From assembly GCA_018882895.1 (NCBI GenBank), contig VERF01000006.1:1-64000 (forward strand): a stretch of DNA of 64,000 nt, read 5' to 3'. This DNA is from Candidatus Kapaibacterium sp. (GTDB taxonomy: Bacteria > Bacteroidota > Ignavibacteria > Kapaibacteriales > Kapaibacteriaceae). The notes under the pieces are model-generated. The model ran no database searches. It was not told where the DNA came from and saw only the letters and a program-made list of their open reading frames with translations. This document shows, one piece after another, positions 34,765 through 44,940 of this stretch (positions are counted from its first letter, which is position 1; every line of letters begins with the position of its first letter). A program made the translations under genes and the position numbers.

Positions 34765-36858
34765 ATGGCAGATTTGTCGAAAGTTCGCAACATTGGTATC
34801 TCGGCGCACATTGACTCCGGGAAGACCACGCTCTCTGAGCGCATTCTTTTTTACACGGGCAAGATTCACGCGATCCACGAAGTCCGCGGTAAGGACGGCG
34901 TTGGCGCCAAGATGGATTCGATGGACCTTGAACGCGAAAAGGGCATTACGATCCAGTCGGCCGCCACGTACTGTACGTGGGGTGATTACAACATCAATCT
35001 GATCGACACCCCGGGCCACGTCGACTTCACGGTCGAGGTTGAGCGCGCGCTTCGAGTTCTCGACGGCGCCGTTCTCGTGCTGTGCTCGGTGGCTGGCGTG
35101 CAGTCGCAGTCGATCACGGTAGACCGCCAGATGCGCCGCTATAGCGTGCCTCGCGTTGCTTTCATCAACAAGTGTGACCGTTCGGGTGCGAACCCTGACC
35201 GTGTGGCAGCACAGCTTCAGGAGAAGCTTGCGCACACACCGGCATTTGTGACCTATCCGATCGGACTTGAGGACAAGCTTGAGGGTGTCATCGACCTTGT
35301 GAACATGCAGGCCCAGTACTTCGACGGTGAAGGGGGCAGCGATGTGCGCAAAGCAGAGATCCCGGCCGATATGGTTGCCAAGGCCAATGAGCTGCGGCAC
35401 AAGCTCATCGAGACGGCCGCCGATTTCGACGACGAACTCATGGAGAAGTTCCTTGGTGATGAGCCTGTGGGAGCCGACGAGCTTGCACGTGCTATTCGCA
35501 AGGGTACGCTATCGATGAAGATGACGCCGGTCTTCTGCGGCTCGGCATACAAGAACAAGGGCGTACAAACGCTGCTTGACGGTGTGGCGACGTTCCTTCC
35601 TTCGCCAACGGACATCAAGAACGAAGCACTTGATCAGGACAACAATGAGCAGAAGATTGTCCTCGAGAGCGAGGGATCAAAGCCCCTTGTCATGCTTGCA
35701 TTCAAGCTTGAGGACGGCCGCTACGGTCAGCTCACCTACATGCGCATCTACCAGGGTACGATCAAGAAGGGCGATTCGATCATCAACATTGCCAATGGCA
35801 AGAAGGTCAAGGTCCCGCGTCTGGTCCGCATGCACTCAAACGACATGCACGAGATCGAGGAAGCATCGGCTGGTGACATCGTGGCGATGTTCGGTGTTGA
35901 CTGTGCTTCCGGTGACACGTTCACCGATGGAAACGTGCGCTACACCATGACGTCGATGTTCGTTCCCGAGCCGGTGATCGAGCTTGCCGTTGCCCCGAAG
36001 GACAAGGCAGGTCAGGTGAACTTCTCCAAGGCTCTGAACCGCTTCACCAAGGAGGATCCGACCTTCCGCGTGATGCGCGACGAAGAGTCCGGCGAGACCA
36101 TCATCAAGGGCATGGGCGAGTTGCACCTTGACATTTACATCGAGCGAATCAAGCGTGAGTACAACACCGAAGTGATCGTCGGACGTCCGAAGGTTGCCTT
36201 CCGTGAGACCATCACGCAGCGTGCGGAATTCAACTACACGCACAAGAAGCAGACGGGTGGTTCGGGTCAGTTCGGACGCGTTGGCGGCTACATTGAGCCC
36301 CTTCCGCCGGATGCCATCGAGAACTACGAATTCGTTGACGACATCGTTGGCGGCGTCATCCCACGCGAATACGTTCCTGCGTGCGATAAGGGCTTCCGCG
36401 AGTCAATCACCGAAGGATCGCTCATTGGTCAGCCGGTTGTGCGCGTACGTGTGACGATCAACGACGGTGCTACGCACCCTGTGGACTCATCGGAAATGGC
36501 ATTCAAGACGGCCGCGATCATGGCCTTCCGTGAAGCATATCCGGCAGCGAAGCCGACGATTCTCGAGCCGATCATGAAGCTTGAAGTGTCCGCACCTGAG
36601 GAGTTCCAAGGAACGGTGATCGGTCAGATCAACCAGCGCCGCGGCGTGATCATGGGTACGGATTCTGATGTTGGATACGTGACCATCGATTCTGAAGTGC
36701 CGCTGTCGGAAATGTTCGGTTACTCAACGGATCTGCGCTCGGTCACCCAGGGTAAGGGAGAGTTCTCAATGGAATTCAAGAAGTACCAGCCCGTTCCGCG
36801 GAACATCCAGGAAGAAATGGTCAAGGAGCACCAGAAGAAGCGCGCCGAAGGCAAGTAA
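34765..36858 (+). CDS. fusA: Elongation factor G, mitochondrial EF-G1-like (first copy)
   Basis: 697 residues from ATG 34765; the track's longer start adds an unconserved tail. GTPase motifs are 'AHIDSGKTT', 'DTPGHVDF' and 'NKCD'. Several segments ('[27 protein letters not shown]' read in parts, '[17 protein letters not shown]') resemble mitochondrial EF-G1 and the spirochaete/planctomycete spdEFG1 type from memory, not the canonical bacterial form. EF-G drives tRNA-mRNA translocation. It lies directly upstream of rpsL with its own promoter. A second EF-G follows rpsG. Confidence 0.92.
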   Translation: MADLSKVRNIGISAHIDSGKTTLSERILFYTGKIHAIHEVRGKDGVGAKMDSMDLEREKGITIQSAATYCTWGDYNINLIDTPGHVDFTVEVERALRVLDGAVLVLCSVAGVQSQSITVDRQMRRYSVPRVAFINKCDRSGANPDRVAAQLQEKLAHTPAFVTYPIGLEDKLEGVIDLVNMQAQYFDGEGGSDVRKAEIPADMVAKANELRHKLIETAADFDDELMEKFLGDEPVGADELARAIRKGTLSMKMTPVFCGSAYKNKGVQTLLDGVATFLPSPTDIKNEALDQDNNEQKIVLESEGSKPLVMLAFKLEDGRYGQLTYMRIYQGTIKKGDSIINIANGKKVKVPRLVRMHSNDMHEIEEASAGDIVAMFGVDCASGDTFTDGNVRYTMTSMFVPEPVIELAVAPKDKAGQVNFSKALNRFTKEDPTFRVMRDEESGETIIKGMGELHLDIYIERIKREYNTEVIVGRPKVAFRETITQRAEFNYTHKKQTGGSGQFGRVGGYIEPLPPDAIENYEFVDDIVGGVIPREYVPACDKGFRESITEGSLIGQPVVRVRVTINDGATHPVDSSEMAFKTAAIMAFREAYPAAKPTILEPIMKLEVSAPEEFQGTVIGQINQRRGVIMGTDSDVGYVTIDSEVPLSEMFGYSTDLRSVTQGKGEFSMEFKKYQPVPRNIQEEMVKEHQKKRAEGK

Positions 36859-36867
36859 GCGCCCATT

Positions 36868-36899
36868 TTTGGTATTTCCACACGAACCTCATAGTTTTG
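36868..36899 (+). promoter_or_regulatory. Bacteroidetes-type promoter of the str operon
   Basis: TTTG (36868-36871), exactly 20 bases, then TAGTTTTG (36892-36899) fits the TTTG-N19-21-TAnnTTTG consensus of Bacteroidetes housekeeping promoters. It lies 80 bases before rpsL. Confidence 0.75.
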
Positions 36900-36978
36900 C
36901 CGGCTCTGCTGGCGCGTGGGTCCTCCCGGCGTCAGTAAGAGTCCGATTCTCGAACCCTCATTTATCGGCACACAACCA

Positions 36979-37383
36979 ATGCCAACGATCAGTCAGTTAG
37001 TCCGTAAAGGACGCCTCGCCATTACGGAGAAGAGCAAGTCTCCGGCCCTTCAGTCGTGCCCTCAGAAGCGCGGCGTGTGCACACGCGTGTACACCACAAC
37101 ACCGAAGAAGCCGAACTCAGCGCTCCGTAAGGTTGCCCGTGTACGTCTTTCCAACGGCATCGAGGTGACGGCCTACATTCCGGGTGAAGGTCACAACCTC
37201 CAGGAACATTCGATCGTGCTCATCCGCGGTGGCCGTGTGAAGGATCTTCCGGGTGTTCGCTACCACATCATCCGTGGTTCAGCTGACACGCAGGGAGTTG
37301 CCAATCGTAAACAAGCTCGTTCCAAGTATGGCGCCAAGAAGCCGAAGGCTGGACAAGCCGCGGCACCGGCCAAGAAGAAGTAA
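36979..37383 (+). CDS. rpsL: Ribosomal protein S12
   Basis: 134 residues from ATG 36979 ([12 protein letters not shown]), the conserved S12 start; the track's longer form is upstream noise. '[22 protein letters not shown]' and '[12 protein letters not shown]' are the decoding-centre loops, with the usual streptomycin-sensitive lysines and the Asp modified by RimO in other bacteria. A Lys/Ala-rich C-terminal tail is slightly longer than in E. coli. First gene of the str operon, 9 bases before rpsG. Confidence 0.97.
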   Translation: MPTISQLVRKGRLAITEKSKSPALQSCPQKRGVCTRVYTTTPKKPNSALRKVARVRLSNGIEVTAYIPGEGHNLQEHSIVLIRGGRVKDLPGVRYHIIRGSADTQGVANRKQARSKYGAKKPKAGQAAAPAKKK

Positions 37384-37392
37384 GGAGAAAAC

Positions 37393-37860
37393 ATGCGTAA
37401 AAAGCGTGCAGAAAAGCGCCGGACGATGCCGGACCCGCGTTTCAACGACGTGATGGTCGCCAAGTTCGTCAACAACATCATGATCCAGGGCAAGAAGAAC
37501 GTTGCCCGTCAGATCGTGTATCAAGCACTGGATATCGTTGGCAAGAAGACCGAGCAGGACCCGATCGAGGTGTTCCGCAAGGCTCTTGTTAATGCTTCGC
37601 CGGCCATTGAGATCCGTCCACGCCGCGTTGGTGGTGCCACGTATCAGGTCCCCATGGAAGTCCGTGAGGAACGTCGTGCAGCACTTGCCATCAGGTGGAT
37701 CAAGAAGTACGCATCAGAGCGTCGTGACCGTTCGATGGCCTCGAAGCTTGCCAGCGAGCTGCTCGCAGCCGCCAACGGTGAAGGGGGCGCAATCAAGCGT
37801 CGCGACGAAATGCACCGGATGGCTGATGCCAACCGTGCATTTGCACACTTCCGCTGGTAA
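37393..37860 (+). CDS. rpsG: Ribosomal protein S7
   Basis: 155 residues, the usual bacterial length. The 'MRKKRAEKRRTMPDPRFNDVMVAKFVNNIM' region and 'RRVGGATYQVPMEV' are typical S7; it nucleates the head of the 30S subunit and contacts E-site tRNA. AAGGAG lies 6 bases before the ATG. It is followed after 44 bases by the second EF-G gene, the standard str order. Confidence 0.97.
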   Translation: MRKKRAEKRRTMPDPRFNDVMVAKFVNNIMIQGKKNVARQIVYQALDIVGKKTEQDPIEVFRKALVNASPAIEIRPRRVGGATYQVPMEVREERRAALAIRWIKKYASERRDRSMASKLASELLAAANGEGGAIKRRDEMHRMADANRAFAHFRW

Positions 37861-37904
37861 GGGGCAACCCCGTTCTTTGACACACTAAGTTTATTTACGA
37901 CAGC

Positions 37905-39953
37905 ATGACGCGGCCTGTCTCCATCGGTCTTGTTCGAAACATCGGCATCATGGCACACATTGATGCGGGTAAGACCACCACGACGGAGCGGATCCTCTAC
38001 TACACTGGGGTTCTGCACCGCATGGGCGAAGTTCACGAGGGTACGGCCTTCACGGACTACATGGAGCAGGAAAAAGAGCGTGGTATCACCATCACCTCCG
38101 CCGCCGTGTCATGCACCTGGAATGGTCACACGATCAACATCATTGACACTCCGGGACACGTCGATTTCACCGCAGAGGTTCAGCGTTCACTTCGCGTTCT
38201 CGATGGAGCGATCGCTTTATTCTGCGCCGTAGCGGGCGTGGAGCCACAGTCAGAAACGGTCTGGCATCAGGCCAATCAGTATCGTGTTCCGCGTATCGCA
38301 TTCGTTAACAAGATGGACCGGATAGGCGCAAACTTCCCCAGGGTTCTGGAGATGATGCGTGCCCGACTCGGAGCCAATTCTGTGGCGCTTCAAGTGCCGA
38401 TGGGAGCCGAAGACACCTTCCGGGGAGTCATCGATCTTATCGACAGGGTGGCAATCGTTTTTGAAGATGATGACGATGAGCAGTTCACCATCGGTCCCAT
38501 TCCGGAAGAGTTTCGCCAGCAGGCCGACGAGGCGCGATCCTTGCTCGTTGAGGCTGTGGCAGAACAACGGGACGATTTGCTGGAGAGATATCTCTCGGGC
38601 GATGAGATCGAGCCCGATGAACTTCGACAGGCAATTCGACAGGCCACACTTGAACTGAAGATCACCCCAGTGCTGTGTGGGAGTTCATTCAAGAACAAGG
38701 GCGTTCAGCAGCTTCTTGATTCGGTTATTGCCTTTCTTCCTTCACCGGAGGAAGTCGGCGTCACCAACGGGCACAACGTGGCCGATCCTGAGAAGATTGA
38801 GCAACGCAAGCCCCTTGACACAGAGCCCTTTTCGGCACTTGCCTTCAAGATCATCACAGACCCATTTGTAGGCAGGCTGACATTCATCAGGATATACTCC
38901 GGATGCATCAAGGCAGGCGAACAGGTCTTCAACGTATCAAATGATAAGAAGGAGCGCGCTGGCAAGATCTTGCGAATGAGTGCCAACAAGCGCGAAGAGT
39001 TGGAGGGGGCATTTGCTGGAGACATCGTCGCAATCCCATCCATGCGCTTTACTCGTACGGGCGACACGCTGTGCGATCCCAAGCACCCTATCCTTTTGGA
39101 AAGCATCCAGTTCTCGGATCCGGTCATCAACCAGGCGGTTGAGGCGCGGACCCTTGCAGATCAGGACAAACTGACGGAATCCTTACATCGGCTCTCTGAA
39201 GAAGATCCGACGTTTCGATTTCACACGGATGCAGAGTCCGGACAGACAATCATTTCCGGCGTTGGTGAGCTCCACTTGGAGATCATCGTCGACCGGCTTA
39301 AACGAGAATTCAACGTCCCCGTTAAAGTGGGGAAACCTCAGGTCGCCTACCGTGAGTCTATCACTGGCACGACGCGTGCGGAGGGCAAGTTCATCCGCAG
39401 CAACGCCGGTAAGAATCAGTTTGGTCAGGTCACAATTGAGGTACGACCGAATGACCCAGGAAAAGGTCTCGAGTTCTTCAACGAACTCGCACCAGAGACA
39501 CTTCCGGAGTTATACGTCAAGAGTGCAGAGAAGGGCGCATTAGAGGCCCTTAAGGTCGGTCCCATCTCAGGATACCCCATGATTGATGTCATGGCCGTCC
39601 TTGTAGATGCGGCATACAATGAAGATGACGCAACGGAAACGGCTTATGCCGTTGCCAGCTCGATCGCAGTGAAGGACGCTTCCAGAACGGCGAGTCCCGT
39701 CGTTATGGAGCCGGTCTTCCTCGTCGAGGTTGTCACGCCCGAGGAGTATGTGGGCGAGGTCATCGCAGACCTCAGCTCGCGAAGCGGAATGGTGCAGGGA
39801 ATTTCCCAGCGCGATATTCTGCAAGTTGTGACGGCTTTGGTGCCGCTGTCCCAACTATTCGGCTACGTGACACAGTTGCGATCGCTCTCGCAGGGGCGTG
39901 CATCGTACACCATGCAGTTTCATGGTTACGAGCAAGCTCTGCGCCGTTCGTAG
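37905..39953 (+). CDS. fusA: Elongation factor G (second copy, str operon)
   Basis: 682 residues with '[22 protein letters not shown]', '[22 protein letters not shown]' and '[10 protein letters not shown]'. This is the form usual at this locus and also similar to the EF-G2/spdEFG2 type, so either translocation or ribosome recycling is possible. It is clearly diverged from the copy at 34765: the P-loop is AHIDAGKT rather than AHIDSGKT and domain II differs. It sits between rpsG and tuf. Confidence 0.92.
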   Translation: MTRPVSIGLVRNIGIMAHIDAGKTTTTERILYYTGVLHRMGEVHEGTAFTDYMEQEKERGITITSAAVSCTWNGHTINIIDTPGHVDFTAEVQRSLRVLDGAIALFCAVAGVEPQSETVWHQANQYRVPRIAFVNKMDRIGANFPRVLEMMRARLGANSVALQVPMGAEDTFRGVIDLIDRVAIVFEDDDDEQFTIGPIPEEFRQQADEARSLLVEAVAEQRDDLLERYLSGDEIEPDELRQAIRQATLELKITPVLCGSSFKNKGVQQLLDSVIAFLPSPEEVGVTNGHNVADPEKIEQRKPLDTEPFSALAFKIITDPFVGRLTFIRIYSGCIKAGEQVFNVSNDKKERAGKILRMSANKREELEGAFAGDIVAIPSMRFTRTGDTLCDPKHPILLESIQFSDPVINQAVEARTLADQDKLTESLHRLSEEDPTFRFHTDAESGQTIISGVGELHLEIIVDRLKREFNVPVKVGKPQVAYRESITGTTRAEGKFIRSNAGKNQFGQVTIEVRPNDPGKGLEFFNELAPETLPELYVKSAEKGALEALKVGPISGYPMIDVMAVLVDAAYNEDDATETAYAVASSIAVKDASRTASPVVMEPVFLVEVVTPEEYVGEVIADLSSRSGMVQGISQRDILQVVTALVPLSQLFGYVTQLRSLSQGRASYTMQFHGYEQALRRS

Positions 39954-39977
39954 TTAAACGAACGGACACGCGACAGT

Positions 39978-40014
39978 GCGCGCAGCGCGCCCGCCAAAAA
40001 GTTTAACTTTTTGG
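39978..40014. terminator. Two adjacent palindromes between EF-G and tuf
   Basis: GCGCGC-A-GCGCGC (39978-39990) is followed by CCAAAAAGTT-T-AACTTTTTGG (39994-40014), a perfect 10-base inverted repeat with A/T-tract arms. The second could act as a bidirectional terminator before the tuf promoter. Experimental evidence would be needed to call it one. Confidence 0.45.
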
Positions 40015-40032
40015 TGTCGGGAAGGGCTGTGC

Positions 40033-40066
40033 TTTGCATTTACGTCGAAACTTTTTCGTAGCTTTG
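40033..40066 (+). promoter_or_regulatory. Promoter of tuf
   Basis: TTTG at 40033-40036, 22 bases, then TAGCTTTG at 40059-40066. The -7 element and four preceding bases are identical to those upstream of the first EF-G gene. A short palindrome CGAAA-CTT-TTTCG lies directly before the -7 element. The resulting leader is about 120 bases. Confidence 0.65.
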
Positions 40067-40194
40067 TTTTCTGTCCCGAAAGCAACGTCCCAACCGAACG
40101 GGGTCGGAACAGACAACAGAACTCGACGACAGCAACACAGACAACAATCGTTTTTCTTCACACCTCAATCAAAGCTTTCTGAGGAGTAGGCACA

Positions 40195-41400
40195 ATGGCC
40201 AAAGAGAAATTTGAGCGGAACAAACCGCACGTAAACGTTGGCACAATCGGCCACGTTGACCACGGTAAGACAACCCTTACTGCAGCAATCACGATGTGTT
40301 TGGCCACGAAGGGTCTGGCACAACAGCGTTCATTCGACTCGATCGACAATGCACCGGAAGAGAAGGCACGTGGAATCACGATTGCCACAGCTCACGTTGA
40401 GTATGAGACGGGTAATCGTCACTACGCACACGTGGATTGTCCGGGCCACGCCGACTATGTGAAGAACATGATCACCGGTGCCGCTCAGATGGACGGTGCC
40501 ATCCTTGTGGTTGCCGCAACAGACGGCCCGATGCCACAAACGCGTGAGCACATCTTGCTTGCTCGCCAGGTTGGCGTGCCTCGTATTGTCGTGTTCATGA
40601 ACAAGGTTGACATCGCCGATCCGGATCTTGTAGATCTGGTGGAGATGGAAATCCGTGAGCTTCTGAGCAAGTACGAATTCCCTGGCGACGATATTCCGAT
40701 CATCAAGGGTTCGGCTCTGAAGGCTCTCGATGCCGCTGCCGGTGGCCAGGGTCCGGATGCCGCAGACATGCAGTGCATCTTTGAACTCATGGACGCTGTC
40801 GACAGCTACATCCCAACGCCGCAGCGTGATGTTGATAAGCCATTCCTCATGCCGGTTGAAGACGTGTTCTCGATCACTGGTCGCGGAACAGTTGCAACGG
40901 GTCGTATTGAGCGTGGAATTGTCAAGGTGAACGAAGAAGTTGAACTCGTTGGATTTGGTCTCCAGAAGAAGACCACGGTCACGGGTATCGAAATGTTCCG
41001 CAAGCTGCTCGACGAAGGTCAAGCCGGCGACAATTGCGGTCTGCTGCTTCGTGGTGTTGACAAGGAAGAGATCGAGCGCGGTATGGTTATCGCCAAGCCG
41101 GGATCGATCACGCCTCACCACAAGTTCAAGGCTCAGGCATACGTTCTGACCAAGGACGAGGGCGGCCGTCACACGCCGTTCTTCTCGAACTATCGTCCAC
41201 AGTTCTACTTCCGCACGACGGACGTCACTGGTATCCTCACACTGCCTAGCGGTGTGGAGATGATCATGCCTGGTGACAACATCGACAACCTTGAGGTTGC
41301 ACTGATCACACCAGTGGCCATGGAAGAAGGACTTCGCTTCGCCATCCGCGAAGGCGGCCGTACGGTCGGCGCCGGCGTGGTTACGTCGATCATCGAATAA
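40195..41400 (+). CDS. tuf: Elongation factor Tu
   Basis: 401 residues. '[14 protein letters not shown]', '[23 protein letters not shown]' and 'NKVD' are the GTP-binding motifs; domains II and III follow with '[13 protein letters not shown]' and '[13 protein letters not shown]'. It delivers aminoacyl-tRNA to the ribosome. AGGAG is 8 bases before the ATG. It has its own promoter and is followed by a strong terminator, so it can be expressed apart from the rest of the str operon. Confidence 0.98.
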   Translation: MAKEKFERNKPHVNVGTIGHVDHGKTTLTAAITMCLATKGLAQQRSFDSIDNAPEEKARGITIATAHVEYETGNRHYAHVDCPGHADYVKNMITGAAQMDGAILVVAATDGPMPQTREHILLARQVGVPRIVVFMNKVDIADPDLVDLVEMEIRELLSKYEFPGDDIPIIKGSALKALDAAAGGQGPDAADMQCIFELMDAVDSYIPTPQRDVDKPFLMPVEDVFSITGRGTVATGRIERGIVKVNEEVELVGFGLQKKTTVTGIEMFRKLLDEGQAGDNCGLLLRGVDKEEIERGMVIAKPGSITPHHKFKAQAYVLTKDEGGRHTPFFSNYRPQFYFRTTDVTGILTLPSGVEMIMPGDNIDNLEVALITPVAMEEGLRFAIREGGRTVGAGVVTSIIE

Positions 41401-41422
41401 GAAACAGACAGGACAAGACACG

Positions 41423-41453
41423 CGAGGAGGGGTTAAAATCCCTCCTCGTTTTT
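41423..41453 (+). terminator. Rho-independent terminator after tuf
   Basis: CGAGGAGGG and CCCTCCTCG form a perfect nine-base stem with an eight-base loop, followed by TTTTTG. It separates tuf from the S10 operon, only 48 bases before rpsJ. Confidence 0.93.
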
Positions 41454-41500
41454 GTCTCCGAACGAACCTCCAAGTGGGAGAATTCCGGGAGAATTACTGA

Positions 41501-41809
41501 GTGGCAACGCAACGCATTCGCATCAAACTTCGCTCGTACGATCACAACCTGATTGATCGTTCGGCAGAGCGCATCGTCCGCACCGTCAAGCAAACCGGGG
41601 CTGTTGTTTCCGGGCCTATTCCATTGCCGACGGAACGTTCTATCTACACCGTGCTGCGTTCGCCGCACGTAGACAAGAAGTCCCGTGAGCAGTTCGAGGC
41701 CCGTGTGCACAAGCGCGTGATCGACATCTTCAGCAGCACGCCGAAGACCATCGATGCGCTGATGCGTCTCGAATTGCCGGCCGGAGTTGATGTGGAAGTG
41801 AAAGTCTAG
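41501..41809 (+). CDS. rpsJ: Ribosomal protein S10
   Basis: 102 residues from GTG 41501 (reading [15 protein letters not shown]). '[29 protein letters not shown]' region is the S10 hallmark. It assembles in the 30S head and also functions in antitermination as NusE. First gene of the S10-spc-alpha cluster; no promoter consensus was seen between the tuf terminator and this start, so it may depend on readthrough or a nonconsensus promoter. Confidence 0.97.
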   Translation: MATQRIRIKLRSYDHNLIDRSAERIVRTVKQTGAVVSGPIPLPTERSIYTVLRSPHVDKKSREQFEARVHKRVIDIFSSTPKTIDALMRLELPAGVDVEVKV

Positions 41810-41822
41810 GAGTAAGCGGACA

Positions 41823-42443
41823 ATGAGTGCAATTCTCGGACGCAAATTGGGCATGACGAGCATCTTCTCAGAAGATGGCGTATTCGTACCGTGTACGGTT
41901 ATCGAAGCTGGTCCATGCCCAGTGGTCCAAATCAAAACAAAAGACAACGACGGTTACGACTCAGTGCAGCTCGGTTTCGAACCGATTGCAGAGCGCAAGG
42001 TCAATCGGCCGGAAGCCGGACACTTCGCCAAGCACGAAGTGGAGGCTACTCGGCATCTGAAGGAGTTCCGTCAGCTTGTTGACAAGGTCAAGAACGGCGA
42101 CATCGTAACGGTCGAGTCGTTCGCGGTCGGTGACAAGATCAAGGTCTCGGCTACGAGCAAGGGTAAGGGCTTCCAGGGCGTTGTGCGCCGGCATCACTTC
42201 GGTGGTGTTGGTATGGCAACGCACGGTCAGTCGGACCGTCCTCGTGCTCCGGGTTCGATCGGATCGTCATCGTATCCATCGCGCGTGTTCAAGGGAATGC
42301 GCATGGCCGGTCGCATGGGCGGAACGCGCATTTCGGTGCGCAACCTGACCATCCTTCGTGTGATGCCTGAGCAGAATCTGATCCTCATCAAGGGCAGCAT
42401 TCCGGGCGCCATGAATTCAATAGTTGAAATTGTCAAGCTCTAA
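41823..42443 (+). CDS. rplC: Ribosomal protein L3
   Basis: 206 residues beginning MSAILGRKLGMTSIF. 'GKGFQGVVRRHHFGG' and 'GSIGSSSYPSRVFKGMRMAGRMG' are the conserved 50S-binding loops near the peptidyl-transferase centre. TAGGAG lies just upstream. 13 bases after rpsJ and 13 before rplD. Confidence 0.97.
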   Translation: MSAILGRKLGMTSIFSEDGVFVPCTVIEAGPCPVVQIKTKDNDGYDSVQLGFEPIAERKVNRPEAGHFAKHEVEATRHLKEFRQLVDKVKNGDIVTVESFAVGDKIKVSATSKGKGFQGVVRRHHFGGVGMATHGQSDRPRAPGSIGSSSYPSRVFKGMRMAGRMGGTRISVRNLTILRVMPEQNLILIKGSIPGAMNSIVEIVKL

Positions 42444-42456
42444 GAAGAACACTACC

Positions 42457-43098
42457 ATGACAGTCGACGTACTGACAAAGGACGGGGCAAAGGCCGGCTC
42501 GATCGAGCTGCCGGCATCCGTCTTCGGCATCGAGCCGAGCGAGCACGCGATGTACCAGGCGGTACGCGCGTACTTGGCAAACCGTCGCCAGGGCACGCAC
42601 AAGAACAAGACGCGCGCCGAGGTGTCGGGTGGCGGCAAGAAGCCATTCAAGCAGAAGGGAACGGGCGGTGCACGTCGTGGAACGAGTCGTTCCCCGCTCA
42701 TGCCGGGCGGTGGAAAGATTCACGGTCCAAAGCCGCACCTGTACACCATTGATCTTCCAATCAAGGTCAAGCGTCTTGCGCGGAAGTCGGCGCTCACGCT
42801 GCGTGCCCGCGAGAACAATCTTGTGGTAATCGAGGATTTCACAATTGCGGCACCAAAGACGCGCGAGATGGCGTCAGTGCTGAAGGCTGTGAACCTTGAA
42901 GGCGCGAAGGTATTGATGCTGTTGCCGAAGGCTGACGACGTGATCGTACGCTCGGCTCGGAACATCGCCGGAGTGTCAACGTTCCCGGCTGATAAGATCT
43001 CTGCATATGACGTGTTGAATCACGGAAAGCTGTTGATCTTCAAGAGCGCAATCGACACTATCGCAAAGTCGTTCGGTGAAGAAGGAGGCGACCAATGA
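42457..43098 (+). CDS. rplD: Ribosomal protein L4
   Basis: 213 residues from ATG 42457; the track's start at 42424 overlaps rplC and is not conserved. The extended loop 'GGGKKPFKQKGTGGARRGTSRSPLMPGGG' region lines the exit tunnel in L4, and 'LARKSALTLRARENNLVVIEDF' belongs to the globular part. In some bacteria L4 regulates the S10 operon; no leader structure of that kind is seen here. It overlaps rplW by four bases. Confidence 0.97.
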   Translation: MTVDVLTKDGAKAGSIELPASVFGIEPSEHAMYQAVRAYLANRRQGTHKNKTRAEVSGGGKKPFKQKGTGGARRGTSRSPLMPGGGKIHGPKPHLYTIDLPIKVKRLARKSALTLRARENNLVVIEDFTIAAPKTREMASVLKAVNLEGAKVLMLLPKADDVIVRSARNIAGVSTFPADKISAYDVLNHGKLLIFKSAIDTIAKSFGEEGGDQ

Positions 43099-43397
43099 TC
43101 AATGTATTGCGCAAGCCCCTTCTGACGGAGAAGGCAACCAAGGTTGGACACGCGAACCAGTATGTGTTCGAAGTGGCACCTGAGGCAAACAAGCTTCAGA
43201 TCCGCCAGGCAATCAAGGCAATGTTCGACGTCGATGCTATCAGCGTACGCACTGTGCGTACGAAGGGCAAAGTCAAGACACGCATGACACGTCGCGGAAT
43301 GCAGGTTGGCAGGACCAATCTCAAGAAGAAGGCGTACATCACGCTCAAGCAAGGACAAACGATCGATGTCGTCTCGGGCGAAGGCTCCGAGGACTGA
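43095..43397 (+). CDS. rplW: Ribosomal protein L23
   Basis: 100 residues. 'VLRKPLLTEKATKVGHANQYVFEVAPEANK' region and 'IRQAIKAMFDVDAISVRTV' are L23 hallmarks. It sits at the tunnel exit and docks trigger factor and SRP. The AAGCCCCTT in the KPL codons is one of the dispersed octamer copies. GAAGGAGG precedes the ATG, which overlaps the rplD stop. Confidence 0.97.
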   Translation: MINVLRKPLLTEKATKVGHANQYVFEVAPEANKLQIRQAIKAMFDVDAISVRTVRTKGKVKTRMTRRGMQVGRTNLKKKAYITLKQGQTIDVVSGEGSED

Positions 43398-43427
43398 CCG
43401 TCAATCCAGATACACTGAAGCAGAATC

Positions 43428-44264
43428 ATGGCAACGAGAAATCTCAAACCAATCACGCCGGGAACGCGCTACTACAGCATCAGTACCTTCGACGAAATCA
43501 CAACGTCGAAGCCTGAGAAGAGCCTTCTCGAGCCGATCAAGAAGTCGGGCGGTCGGAACAACACCGGTCGTGTGACGTCACGCCATCGTGGTGGTGGTCA
43601 TAAGCGGATGTACCGCATCATCGATTTCAAGCGAAACAAGCTTGGCATCGAGGCAACGGTCAAGACGATCGAATACGATCCGAACCGCACGTGCCGCATT
43701 GCTCTTCTTGAGTATGCCGATGGTGAAAAGCGCTACATCATTGCTCCGGACAAGGTCAAGGTTGGACAGAAGCTCATGAGCGGTGCAACCGCCGAGCCAA
43801 AGGACGGCAATGCACTTCCACTGAGCAAGATCCCAATCGGTTACTTCGTGCACAACATCGAGATGCGCCCGGGCAAGGGTGGTCAGATGGTACGTTCCGC
43901 CGGAACATCGGCTCAGTTTGTTGGCCTCGACGGCGACAAGGCGCAGCTCAAGCTGCCATCCGGTGAGATCCGTATGGTACCGGCTGTGTGTATGGCTACG
44001 ATCGGAGTTGTCAGCAATGGATCGCACGAGAACATCAGCTACGGCAAGGCAGGACGCATGCGTTGGCTTGGTGTTCGTCCGCAAACGCGCGGTATGGCCA
44101 TGAATCCGATCGATCACCCGAACGGTGGTGGCGAAGGCCGCTCGAAGTCCGGTGGTGGTCGTAAGCATCTGCGCAGTCCTTGGGGTCAGCTTGCAAAGGG
44201 GCTCAAGACACGCAAGAAGAAGAACAAGTCGAATGACATGATCATTCGCAAACGAAACGCGTAA
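43428..44264 (+). CDS. rplB: Ribosomal protein L2
   Basis: 278 residues. '[18 protein letters not shown]', '[19 protein letters not shown]' and the C-terminal '[23 protein letters not shown]' are characteristic; the last contains the histidine region important for peptidyl transfer. It binds 23S rRNA and bridges the subunits. The 30-base gap to rplW contains no clear signal. Confidence 0.98.
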   Translation: MATRNLKPITPGTRYYSISTFDEITTSKPEKSLLEPIKKSGGRNNTGRVTSRHRGGGHKRMYRIIDFKRNKLGIEATVKTIEYDPNRTCRIALLEYADGEKRYIIAPDKVKVGQKLMSGATAEPKDGNALPLSKIPIGYFVHNIEMRPGKGGQMVRSAGTSAQFVGLDGDKAQLKLPSGEIRMVPAVCMATIGVVSNGSHENISYGKAGRMRWLGVRPQTRGMAMNPIDHPNGGGEGRSKSGGGRKHLRSPWGQLAKGLKTRKKKNKSNDMIIRKRNA

Positions 44265-44289
44265 TCACGGAATCGGGAGCTTTTAATCC

Positions 44290-44577
44290 ATGCCTCGCTC
44301 ACTCAAAAAAGAACCATTTGTCAGCTACAAGCTCGCCAAGAAGGTTGCGACGCTGAATGACAGCGGAAAGAAGACCGTCGTCAAGACGTGGTCGCGGGCG
44401 TCGACGATTTCTCCGGAGTTCGTGGGACACACATTCGCCGTTCACAACGGCAACAAGTTCATTCCGGTGTATGTAACGGAGAACATGGTTGGTCACAAGT
44501 TGGGCGAATTCGCTCCAACGCGTACCTACCGCGGTCATGCCGGCAACCGGAAGGATCTCAAAACGGGTAAGAAGTAA
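44290..44577 (+). CDS. rpsS: Ribosomal protein S19
   Basis: 95 residues. '[19 protein letters not shown]' start and '[40 protein letters not shown]' segment are diagnostic. Located in the 30S head, contacting S13 and the A-site finger. GGGAG is upstream of ATG, and the gene is 9 bases from rplV. Confidence 0.97.
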   Translation: MPRSLKKEPFVSYKLAKKVATLNDSGKKTVVKTWSRASTISPEFVGHTFAVHNGNKFIPVYVTENMVGHKLGEFAPTRTYRGHAGNRKDLKTGKK

Positions 44578-44586
44578 GGACGTACG

Positions 44587-44925
44587 ATGGAAGCACGCGC
44601 TATCAAACGGTACAATCGATCTTCGCCGCGCAAGATGCGTCTGGTGGTCGATCTCATTCGGGGCAAGTCGGCTCAAGAGGCACTGAATATCCTTCAGTTC
44701 TCGGACAAGGCGGCTGGGTCCGTGGCAGAGTTGACGTTGAAGTCGGCCATCAGTAACCTGACGGCCAAGGATGCGGGCATCGACCCTGAGTCGATCATGG
44801 TCAAGGAGTGCTTCGTCGATCCGGGGCCGACCATGAAGCGGATCTCGCCAGCACCGATGGGGCGAGCCTATCGCATTCGCAAGCGTTCACATCATCTCAC
44901 CATCATCGTTTCGACGAAACAGTAA
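44587..44925 (+). CDS. rplV: Ribosomal protein L22
   Basis: 112 residues. 'AIKRYNRSSPRKMRLVVDLIRGKSAQEALNIL' region is the N-terminal core, and the 'MKRISPAPMGRAYRIRKRSHHLTIIV' part forms the tunnel-lining hairpin that influences macrolide binding. TAAGGA precedes the ATG. Confidence 0.97.
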   Translation: MEARAIKRYNRSSPRKMRLVVDLIRGKSAQEALNILQFSDKAAGSVAELTLKSAISNLTAKDAGIDPESIMVKECFVDPGPTMKRISPAPMGRAYRIRKRSHHLTIIVSTKQ

Positions 44926-44940
44926 GCGGAGTCAGCACAC

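Noticed and set aside
40330-41421. 363-aa ORF antisense to tuf
   Set aside because: A mirror of strong codon bias in EF-Tu; no conserved motif, and tuf on the plus strand is certain.
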